Assembly: GCA_947384055.1 (NCBI GenBank)
Contig: CANDFO010000021.1
Span: forward strand, 1 to 33,893
Origin: an uncultured Flavonifractor sp.
Lineage (GTDB): Bacteria; Bacillota; Clostridia; Oscillospirales; Oscillospiraceae
DNA length: 33,893 nucleotides
Direction of reading: 5' to 3'
The notes beneath the pieces were generated by a model, which searched no databases, was not told the origin of the DNA, and saw nothing but the letters and a program-made list of their open reading frames with translations. Both the position numbers and the translations under genes were made by a program. Each line of letters begins with the position of its first letter. The first letter of the stretch is position 1. Positions 22,841-29,510 of this stretch are shown here, piece by piece.

Positions 22841-25087
22841 TCAGATGTCCAGAGAAATCTGCCGCTCCGCCCGGTCCTCCTCCTTCAAAAGCATCCCGGC
22901 GATGGGGAGAACCCTGGCCCGGTATCGGGCGGCGTTTTGAATGGGAGTCTGCTCCAGGGGCAAAACCCGCTCAACCTTCCACTTCGGCTTCAAGGTCATC
23001 ACGTTCACCCCCTGGGTGCTCCGGGTGGTCTTAGGCGCCAGGGCGGAGGTATGGAACACCACCACCCGCCCCTCGGTGGAATAGACGGCCAGCTCCAGGT
23101 CCTCTTTCAAAACCAGCGCCGCCGCCAGAGGCGACTTGTCCGAATAGGCCCCCGTGAGCCTCTTCCGGCGGGTCTGGGTCTGATAAGCCGCAAGCTCCAC
23201 CCGGGCGGCCTTGCCGTTTTCAAAGAAAAGCAGCAGGTGTCCGCTGTAGTCCGAGGTAACGCAGGCCCACACAAATCCCTCCCCCGGCTCCATGCCCAGC
23301 TTGGTGGGCAGATAGTCCCCCAGCAGGCTGGCCTTGCTGTCGTCGAAATCCGACAGGCGGGCCTTATAGCACTGCTGCCTGTCGGTGAACACCAGCAGCT
23401 CATCCCGGTTGGAGGCCTCCCACTGGAGGAAGGGACCGTCGCCCTCCTTGTACTTCTGCTCACCGCTCATACGCAGGGACTGGGGGGTGATCTTTTTAAA
23501 ATAGCCCTCTTTAGAGCAGAATACATGGACCGCATAGCCGGGAATCTCCTCTTCCGGAGCGGGCTCCGCGGCGGCGGGGGCGTCATAGAGGATCTCCGTA
23601 CGCCGGGGTACGGCGTATTTTTTCTTAACCGCCCGCAGCTCGCCTGTCATAATGGTTTTGATGCGCTCCGGGTGGTCCACAATGTCCTGCAGGTCGGCAA
23701 TCTCCTCCTCCAGCCCGGCAACCTCCTCAATGCGCTTGAGGATATACTCCTTGTTGATATTGCGCAGGCGAATGTCCGCCACATATTCCGCCTGTATATC
23801 GTCAATGCCAAAGCCGATCATCAGGTTTGGAATGACCTCCGCATCCTCCTCCGTATCCCGGATAATTTTAATGGCCCGGTCAATGTCCAGCAGAATGCGT
23901 TTAAGCCCCTTTAAAAGATGGAGCTTTTCCTGCTTTTTACGCATGACGAAGTATGTCCGCCGCCGCACCCCGTCCATACGCCATGCGGTCCACTCCTCCA
24001 GAATCTCTCCCGCGCCCATGACCCGGGGCATCCCCCCGATCAGGATATTGAAGTTGCAGGCAAAGGAGTCCTGGAGGGTCGTAGCTTTGAAGAGGCGGGC
24101 CATGAGCTTTTCCGGGTCCGCCCCCCGCTTCAGGTCAATGGTCAGCTTGAGGCCGTTCAGGTCGGTCTCGTCCCGCATATCGGAGATCTCCTTGATTTTT
24201 CCCCCTTTGATAAGCTCGGCCACTTTGTCCATAATGGCCTCCGCCGTGGTGGTATAGGGGATCTCATAGATTTCAATGAGGTTTTCTTGGGGAATATACC
24301 GCCATTTGGCCCGCACCTGAAAGGAACCCCGGCCGGTGGCGTAGATCTGCCGCAGGGCGGCCTCGTCATAGAGCAGCGCCCCGCCGGTGGGGAAATCCGG
24401 GGCCTTTAAATACTCCAGCAGGTCAATCCGGGGATTTTTCAAAAACGCAATGGCGGCGTCGCACACCTCCCCCAGGTTGAACCCGCACAGGTTGGAGGCC
24501 ATGCCCACGGCGATGCCCTGGTTGGCGCTGACCAGCACGTTGGGAAAGGTAGTGGGCAGCAGGGTGGGCTCCTTAAGGGAACCGTCATAGTTGTCCACAA
24601 AATCCACCGCGTCCTGGTCAATGTCCCGGAAAAACTCCCCGGTAATGGCGTCCAGCCGTGCCTCTGTATACCGGGGAGCCGCCCAAGCCATATCCCGGGA
24701 GTAGACCTTGCCGAAGTTGCCCTTGGAGTCAACCAGCGGGTGGAGGAGGGCGCCATACCCCCGCGAAAGACGGACCATAGTATCGTATATGGCGGCGTCT
24801 CCGTGGGGATTGAGCTTCATGGTCTGTCCCACAATGTTGGCGCTCTTGGTCCGTGCGCCGCCCAGCAGCTTCATGGTGTACATGGTATACAGCAGCTTCC
24901 GGTGGGAGGGCTTGAAGCCGTCGATCTCCGGTATGGCCCGGGAGACGATAACGCTCATGGCATAGGGCATATAGTTGATTTCCAGCGTCTCGGTGATGGG
25001 CTGTTCCAGCACCTCGGGCCGAAGGCCCATGACGTTGGGGTTGTTCACCCGCCTGGCACCCTCCTGCGGGGGCTTTTTCTTAGCCAT
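22841..25087 (-). CDS. Type IIA DNA topoisomerase subunit A (ParC-like)
   Basis: Breaks and rejoins double-stranded DNA with a B subunit. 748 residues. The breakage domain has IPEIDGFKPSHRKLLYTM, NPHGDAAIYDTMVRLS and the catalytic Tyr140 in AAPRYTEARL. A coiled-coil stretch (about 440-500) and a C-terminal beta-propeller follow. The GyrA-box seen in gyrase (QRRGGKG type) is not found; the closest stretch is RRKRLTGAYSDKS, so it is more likely a topoisomerase IV-like or clostridial third-type enzyme than gyrase. The position of quinolone-sensitive Ser83 is Ala98; the nearby acidic residue (Asp102) is kept. No B subunit gene is adjacent. A strong promoter lies upstream. Confidence 0.93.
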   Translation of the reverse strand: MAKKKPPQEGARRVNNPNVMGLRPEVLEQPITETLEINYMPYAMSVIVSRAIPEIDGFKPSHRKLLYTMYTMKLLGGARTKSANIVGQTMKLNPHGDAAIYDTMVRLSRGYGALLHPLVDSKGNFGKVYSRDMAWAAPRYTEARLDAITGEFFRDIDQDAVDFVDNYDGSLKEPTLLPTTFPNVLVSANQGIAVGMASNLCGFNLGEVCDAAIAFLKNPRIDLLEYLKAPDFPTGGALLYDEAALRQIYATGRGSFQVRAKWRYIPQENLIEIYEIPYTTTAEAIMDKVAELIKGGKIKEISDMRDETDLNGLKLTIDLKRGADPEKLMARLFKATTLQDSFACNFNILIGGMPRVMGAGEILEEWTAWRMDGVRRRTYFVMRKKQEKLHLLKGLKRILLDIDRAIKIIRDTEEDAEVIPNLMIGFGIDDIQAEYVADIRLRNINKEYILKRIEEVAGLEEEIADLQDIVDHPERIKTIMTGELRAVKKKYAVPRRTEILYDAPAAAEPAPEEEIPGYAVHVFCSKEGYFKKITPQSLRMSGEQKYKEGDGPFLQWEASNRDELLVFTDRQQCYKARLSDFDDSKASLLGDYLPTKLGMEPGEGFVWACVTSDYSGHLLLFFENGKAARVELAAYQTQTRRKRLTGAYSDKSPLAAALVLKEDLELAVYSTEGRVVVFHTSALAPKTTRSTQGVNVMTLKPKWKVERVLPLEQTPIQNAARYRARVLPIAGMLLKEEDRAERQISLDI

Positions 25088-25118
25088 TGGTATCAGTCCT
25101 TTGTCCCTTTTGGAAAAG

Positions 25119-25147
25119 ATTATATCAGTTTACACAGGAAAAGGCAA
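25119..25147 (-). promoter_or_regulatory. Sigma-A promoter of the topoisomerase gene
   Basis: On the minus strand TTGCCT (25142-25147), 17 bases, then perfect TATAAT (25119-25124), giving a leader of about 25 bases. Confidence 0.8.
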
Positions 25148-25219
25148 GGAACGCCGGAAAATATCCCTTTTCAGAAAAGTGTCTCAGGCTGCAGCTTCTG
25201 CAGCTTCTGCAAAAGCAGG

Positions 25220-25248
25220 TTGATGCAGCAGCAGCTGCGTGCTATAAT
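25220..25248 (+). promoter_or_regulatory. Sigma-A promoter upstream of the GNAT gene
   Basis: TTGATG (25220-25225), 17-base spacer and perfect TATAAT (25243-25248). The R1 element at 25262-25351 lies between this promoter and the acetyltransferase start, so it would be part of the leader RNA. Confidence 0.75.
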
Positions 25249-25261
25249 CAGTCCGGAATTA

Positions 25262-25351
25262 TAAGAACCTGTATTCACAACGGTTGAACGCAGTCTGGCG
25301 GGAAAAATCCTCGCCCATCCAGCATTCCCCGGTTATGAATACAGATTCTTA
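25262..25351. repeat. R1 family element, 90-bp copy
   Basis: Terminal inverted repeats TAAGAACCTGTATTCACAAC and, on the other strand at the far end, TAAGAATCTGTATTCATAAC. It can fold as one long hairpin. Related copies or ends lie at 10578-10736, 26823-26852 and 33688-33735. Confidence 0.75.
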
Positions 25352-25366
25352 CTTATGGAGGCAATT

Positions 25367-25891
25367 ATGCTGATAAGGAAAGAAGAAGCTAAGGACTATG
25401 AAATTATATATTCTGTAGTGAAAGCCGCATTTGACAGCTCCGAACACTCTGACGGAAACGAACACGATTTGGTAAACGCATTGAGAAAAGGAAAAGCGTT
25501 TATTCCCGACTTATCCTTAGTTGCCGAAACAGACGGAGCGATTGTAGGGCATATCATGTTTACAAGGGCGAAGGTCGGGGACGCCATAGTCCTGGCGTTG
25601 GCCCCGCTGTCTGTCTTGCCTGAATATCAAAGAAAAGGGATAGGAATGTCTTTAATCAAAAAGGGGCATAGCATTGCTGAAAAATTGGGTTATGAGTATT
25701 CGGTTGTGCTGGGCAGTGAAGCATACTATCCGAAAGCGGGATATGTACCGGCTGACAGCTTTGGCATCAAGCCGCCTTTTGATGTGCCGAGCGAAAACTT
25801 TATGGCTTACAAAATAAAAAAAGGCGCATCCGATATACGTGGAGTCTTAAAATATGCAAAAGAATTTGGAATTGAACCATGCAAGCCCTAG
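25367..25891 (+). CDS. GNAT-family N-acetyltransferase, AT-rich
   Basis: 174 residues. The GNAT fold is visible: IRKEEAKDYEIIYSVVKAAF at the N-terminus, VGHIMFTRAKV, and the acetyl-CoA loop in LSVLPEYQRKGIGMSLI (Q/R-x-x-G-x-G/A type), then YEYSVVLGSEAYYPKAGY. It resembles the YhbS-like branch; substrate unknown. Codon use (AAA, GAA, ATA, TTA) is far more AT-rich than that of all neighbours, which suggests recent transfer. Start: GGAGG lies five bases before the ATG at 25367; an ATG at 25355 overlaps that site and is rejected. It stands alone on the plus strand with its own promoter and terminator. Confidence 0.9.
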   Translation: MLIRKEEAKDYEIIYSVVKAAFDSSEHSDGNEHDLVNALRKGKAFIPDLSLVAETDGAIVGHIMFTRAKVGDAIVLALAPLSVLPEYQRKGIGMSLIKKGHSIAEKLGYEYSVVLGSEAYYPKAGYVPADSFGIKPPFDVPSENFMAYKIKKGASDIRGVLKYAKEFGIEPCKP

Positions 25892-25899
25892 CTTGTCGA

Positions 25900-25931
25900 G
25901 GGGCCGGCTGCAACAGCGGCTCCCCGTTTTT
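25900..25931 (+). terminator. Terminator of the GNAT gene
   Basis: An imperfect GC-rich hairpin (GGGGCCGGCTG ... AGCGGCTCCCC, with small bulges) is followed by GTTTTT, nine bases past the stop codon. Confidence 0.65.
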
Positions 25932-26014
25932 CCTGCTTTAGAATACAATTCTGCAAAGTTTGAAAAATGGAAATATGCCTGAGGAAGAGGGCTTCTTTCG
26001 GCTGGCAAATGGAT

Positions 26015-26701
26015 TCAGGTCTTTTCATCCACACTCCGCACAGACAGAACGGCGCCCTTTATCTGAAAGCGGACCTCAAGCCCGGCAAATTCCATCCCGT
26101 AGACCCGTTCCGGGTCCCGCTGGTAAGAGGGCCTGGGGTCCTGCTCCAGCACCCCCAGCAGAGCGGCCCGCTTATCCACCGGAATCCGTTCCAGCAGCTC
26201 CGGCGGACACTCCACCGTCAGGGCTGCCCCACAGCCGGAGGAGGCAAATCCGCCCACGGCCTCCGGTCTGCAGTCGGCGTAGGGCAGATAGGGCTTGATA
26301 TCCAAGATCGGGGTCCCGTCCATCAGGTCCGCCCCCGAAACCACCAGCCGGAGCTCAGGCGCGGACTGGATCTCCTCCAGCTTCACGCAGGACAGGCCGA
26401 TGGGATTGGGCCGGAAGGGGGAGCGGGTGGCAAAGACACCCACCCGGGTATTTCCGCCCAGCCGGGGCGGGCGCACAGTGGGAGACCACCCTTCCCGCAC
26501 CGCCGCCGAAAACTGCCAGATAAGCCACACGTGGGAGAATCCCTCCAGCCCCCTCAGGGCGTCAGGATTCCGGTATTCCGGTGCAAACACCACCTGTGCC
26601 CGCAGCGCCTCCACTAGGCCGCTCTGCCGGGGGATTCCGAATTTTTCCTTAAAGTCGCTGCGTATGTGGGCAATTACACGCATGGACAGTGTCTCTGCCA
26701 T
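26015..26701 (-). CDS. trmO: tRNA t6A37 methyltransferase TrmO (TsaA/YaeB family)
   Basis: Methylates N6-threonylcarbamoyladenosine at position 37 of certain threonine tRNAs. 228 residues, normal. Family signatures: IAHIRSDFKEKFGIPRQSG, LRGLEGFSHVWLIWQF, GVFATRSPFRPNPIGLS and the C-terminal DGTPILDIKPYLPYAD. The C-terminal extension with QDPRPSYQRDPERVYG is also typical. AAGGAGG lies six bases before the ATG at 26701. It is a single gene between the flippase and the GNAT gene, in a segment whose two ends carry inverted R1 repeat ends. Confidence 0.95.
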   Translation of the reverse strand: MAETLSMRVIAHIRSDFKEKFGIPRQSGLVEALRAQVVFAPEYRNPDALRGLEGFSHVWLIWQFSAAVREGWSPTVRPPRLGGNTRVGVFATRSPFRPNPIGLSCVKLEEIQSAPELRLVVSGADLMDGTPILDIKPYLPYADCRPEAVGGFASSGCGAALTVECPPELLERIPVDKRAALLGVLEQDPRPSYQRDPERVYGMEFAGLEVRFQIKGAVLSVRSVDEKT

Positions 26702-26740
26702 AAAAAAGCCTCCTTATCACCGGCTTGCAGGTGTTTCGAC

Positions 26741-26810
26741 TATACAGTCAAAGCGGTTCAAAAGGAGCAAATCGCTCCTTTTGAACCCTGCGGCGAAAAT
26801 CGCCGCAGGG
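26741..26810. repeat. Dispersed repeat R2, copy 2, with two perfect hairpins
   Basis: Starts with the R2 core (AGTCAAAGCGGTTCAAA). Two adjacent perfect hairpins follow: a 14-bp stem (GGTTCAAAAGGAGC at 26755-26768 with 26774-26787) and a 10-bp stem (CCCTGCGGCG at 26786-26795 with 26801-26810). They lie past the flippase stop and before trmO on the minus strand. There is no strong T-tract, but they may act as a 3' end or barrier. Confidence 0.7.
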
Positions 26811-26822
26811 TCCGCTCAGTCG

Positions 26823-26852
26823 GCGTTCAACCGTTGTGAATACAGGTCCTTA
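26823..26852. repeat. R1 family end, inverted relative to 25262
   Basis: On the minus strand TAAGGACCTGTATTCACAAC and the next ten bases match the left end of the 25262 element with one mismatch over 30 bp. Its terminal TAA is the stop codon of the flippase gene. Confidence 0.75.
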
Positions 26853-28382
26853 TTGCCGGCAGCAGCGGCGCGGAAGCGCTCCCTGGGCCTGCAGAGCGGC
26901 CAGGTAGAGTACGGCGCCGAACAGACAGCACAGTCCCGCCGCGGGGAGGAGCCCTGTTCCGCCGTTTCTCAGCACCCGAAACAGCAGATTGGCGCACAGA
27001 CCCATGAGCAGGGCGGACAGGGCCGGCGCGGCGCACCAGCGGAACATCTGGAACTTCAGCCCCGTAACCCGGTGCACCTGCCGCCAATTCAGGGCCGCAC
27101 CCAGGGCGGAGCTGACCACAAAGCCCACCACATATCCCCCCAGACCCGCCCCGGGCAGTCCCATGAGCACATAGGTGCATCCCAGCTGGACCGCTCCGGA
27201 GAGAATCGCGTTCCAGGCGGCGTTTTTCTGCCTTCCCACACCGTTAAGGGCGCCGGAGAGCACCGACTGCCAGCAGGACAGCGCAACTCCGACGGAAAGT
27301 GGGAGCATATAGTCGCCCACAGAGTCCTCCCGAAAGAGCAGCTCCCCAAGCTCCGGTCCCAGCACTACCAACAGGGCCATGGCAGGCAGAATGAGCACCG
27401 AAGCGGCCAGCATAGCCCGGTCAATCCTGTGCCGGACCAGGTTCTTCTGACCCAGGGCGGAGGCCTGGGCCAGCTTGGGCACCAGCACCAGCCCCATGGC
27501 CCCGATAAACGCAGTGGGCAGATTGAGCATCGGCGCCGTCATGCCGCACAGAATCCCAAAAGCGCTCATGGCCTGAGAGACCTCGGCCCCGGCGTGGACC
27601 AGCCGCTGGGGGATCAAAACCGCGTTGGCGGAGGCCATCAGGTTTCCCAGCAGCGAAGTGGCCGTAATGGGGAGCGCAATGGCGGCAATGCGCCGGTCTA
27701 AAAGGCGCTTTGGAGCGAGCGGGCCGGACAGCCCGCCGCCGGCGTCCATCTGCCGCCGGGAGAGGAACAGGAGCGTACAGGCGGAAAAGATTTCACAGAA
27801 AATCATTCCCAGCACAATGAGCCCCACGGTCCGCTCGGCGTTCTGCGGCAGAAAGACCGCCAGCAGCCCCAGCACGGCTCCCGTACGGATAAACTGCTCG
27901 CACAGCTCAACGAGGGCCGGCGGGCGGACGTTTCCGGCTCCGTAGAAAAAATGCTTGTGCAGATTTTCCACTCCGGTGAGCAGAATACAGGGCAGAAGCA
28001 GCAGCAGGCCCAGCTGAGTGCGGGCGTCCCCCAAAAGATACACCGAAATAGGGTCGTAGAGGAGGACAACTACCCCCGCCGCCAGGGTAAACAGGACCAG
28101 AAAGCACCCCAGGCACCGCCGGAGCACCTGAACGGCAGCCGCACCCTCCCCTCTGGCACAGAACTGGGAGGACAGGTTGGACACCGCCGCTGTCAGCCCC
28201 ACGGCGGTGAGCGCCATAAAGACGGAGTACGCCGGCATCACCAGTTGGTACAGCCCCATTACCTCCGCGCCAATCATCCGGGAGAGAAAAATGCGGTAGA
28301 CAAAGCCTACCGCCTGTGAGACAACGCTGGTGCCGGTGAGCACCAGCGTACCGTAAATCATCGATGTATGGTCCAGCTTCAA
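26850..28382 (-). CDS. SpoVB/YtgP-like flippase (MOP superfamily)
   Basis: 510-residue integral membrane protein with about 14 spans, of the polysaccharide/lipid flippase type related to stage V sporulation protein B and MurJ. N-terminal features typical of this branch: GTLVLTGTSVVSQAVGFVYR, LSRMIGAEVMGLYQLVMP and LTAAVSNLSSQ; later GLVLVPKLAQASALG. It probably moves a lipid-linked cell-wall or spore-wall precursor across the membrane; the substrate cannot be told. The TTG start at 28382 has an AAGGGGGG element seven bases upstream. Its stop codon coincides with a repeat end. It stands 189 bases from the sirtuin gene, a gap with an AAAACCTG/CAGGTTTT dyad that could end the upstream transcript. 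Confidence 0.9.
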   Translation of the reverse strand: MKLDHTSMIYGTLVLTGTSVVSQAVGFVYRIFLSRMIGAEVMGLYQLVMPAYSVFMALTAVGLTAAVSNLSSQFCARGEGAAAVQVLRRCLGCFLVLFTLAAGVVVLLYDPISVYLLGDARTQLGLLLLLPCILLTGVENLHKHFFYGAGNVRPPALVELCEQFIRTGAVLGLLAVFLPQNAERTVGLIVLGMIFCEIFSACTLLFLSRRQMDAGGGLSGPLAPKRLLDRRIAAIALPITATSLLGNLMASANAVLIPQRLVHAGAEVSQAMSAFGILCGMTAPMLNLPTAFIGAMGLVLVPKLAQASALGQKNLVRHRIDRAMLAASVLILPAMALLVVLGPELGELLFREDSVGDYMLPLSVGVALSCWQSVLSGALNGVGRQKNAAWNAILSGAVQLGCTYVLMGLPGAGLGGYVVGFVVSSALGAALNWRQVHRVTGLKFQMFRWCAAPALSALLMGLCANLLFRVLRNGGTGLLPAAGLCCLFGAVLYLAALQAQGALPRRCCRQ

Positions 28383-28571
28383 GGTCCGTCCCCCCTTCCG
28401 TACAGCTTATTCGGAAGGCGGACGGCTGATTCTTTTTCTTTCTCCGGCGGCCGCCGGACATGCGCAGCGGAACAGCACCGTCCATGCGGCTGGAAAACGA
28501 GGGAGCAGAGCATATCAAAACCTGTCGGTGCTCAAGCCGCGCTCCCCTGTCTGTGAACGGCAGGTTTTCCC

Positions 28572-29300
28572 TCAAACGGCGACAGCGTCCAGAATCTCTC
28601 CAATGGCCCCTGCAATCACCAGGTCCGCTCTGCGGTCGTAGGGTGTGGGGGTCTTGTTGATAAGCGCCAGCTTGTGTCCACGATAATAATTGATCAGCCC
28701 CGCCGCCGGATATACCGCCAGAGATGTCCCGCCTACGATGAGCATATCCGCCCGGGCAATGGCCAAAACTGCTGCCTCCATGGTCTCCTGGTCCAGCCCC
28801 TCCTCGTAGAGAACCACGTCGGGTTTTACCGTCCCGCCGCACACCGGGCAGATGGGCACGCCCTCCCCCTTTACCATGAAGGCCAGGTCATAAAACTGCC
28901 GGCACTTCATACAGTAATTCCGGTGGACGGAGCCGTGGAGCTCGTAGACGGCGGCACTCCCCGCCGCCTGATGGAGGCCGTCGATATTCTGCGTCACCAC
29001 CGCCTTGAGCTTTCCGGCCCGCTCCAGCTCCGCCAGCTTCCGGTGAGCGGCGTTGGGCGCCGCCTCCGGCCAGAGCATCTTGTCCCGGTAAAAGCGGTAA
29101 AACTCCTCCGGATTCGCGTCAAAGAAGCTCCGGCTGATCATAGTCTCCGGAGGATATTTATAGTGCAGATTGTACAGACCGTCCACACTGCGGAAATCAG
29201 GGATACCGCTCTCGGTGGACACCCCGGCCCCGCCGAAAAAGACGATGTTGTCACTTTCGGAAATCCAGTCCTGCAGCGTCTGCCGTTTTTCATCCATCAT
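28572..29300 (-). CDS. NAD-dependent protein deacylase (Sir2 family)
   Basis: Removes acetyl or other acyl groups from lysines using NAD+. 242 residues, a complete small bacterial sirtuin. NAD-binding GGAGVSTESGIPDFR (23-37), TQNIDGLHQAAG (103-114), catalytic His122 in ELHGSVH, and a zinc site of Cys130, Cys133, Cys151 and Cys154. VGGTSLAVYPAAGLI and ALINKTPTPYD lie near the end. GAGAGGAG lies six bases before the ATG at 29300. The start overlaps the stop of the upstream Cys-rich gene by four bases, placing it in the feo operon, an unusual pairing of iron uptake with deacylation. Confidence 0.96.
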   Translation of the reverse strand: MMDEKRQTLQDWISESDNIVFFGGAGVSTESGIPDFRSVDGLYNLHYKYPPETMISRSFFDANPEEFYRFYRDKMLWPEAAPNAAHRKLAELERAGKLKAVVTQNIDGLHQAAGSAAVYELHGSVHRNYCMKCRQFYDLAFMVKGEGVPICPVCGGTVKPDVVLYEEGLDQETMEAAVLAIARADMLIVGGTSLAVYPAAGLINYYRGHKLALINKTPTPYDRRADLVIAGAIGEILDAVAV

Positions 29301-29491
29301 CGTTCGCTCCTCTCATAGCCCGCTTTCCCCGGCTGCACCTTCCGGTGCCTGCAAAATTCATGGGGGCAGCTGGCGCATCCGCCGCAGTCACATCCCCGCC
29401 TGCCCCTGAGCCGCTGGTGAAAGCGGTAAATGAGGTACGCCGCCGACCAGACAATCAGCAGCCCCACCCCCGCGTAAATCACATATTTCAT
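29297..29491 (-). CDS. FeoB-associated Cys-rich membrane protein
   Basis: 64 residues: one N-terminal membrane span (YVIYAGVGLLIVWSAAYLIY) followed by a short basic, Cys-rich tail (CDCGGCASCPHEFC). It matches the small FeoB-associated Cys-rich proteins encoded next to feoB in Firmicutes, thought to help ferrous iron transport; the exact job is unknown. GGAGG lies seven bases before the ATG. It follows feoB by 19 bases and overlaps the sirtuin start by four. Confidence 0.92.
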   Translation of the reverse strand: MKYVIYAGVGLLIVWSAAYLIYRFHQRLRGRRGCDCGGCASCPHEFCRHRKVQPGKAGYERSER

Positions 29492-29510
29492 TTTGCCGCC
29501 TCCCGTGGGT

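Noticed and set aside
25190..25242. Tandem repeat or CRISPR-like array (CTTCTGCAG-type units)
   Set aside because: Only a few imperfect short units (GCAGCTTCT, GCAGCAGCAG) without spacers; it looks like a low-complexity stretch overlapping the GNAT promoter.
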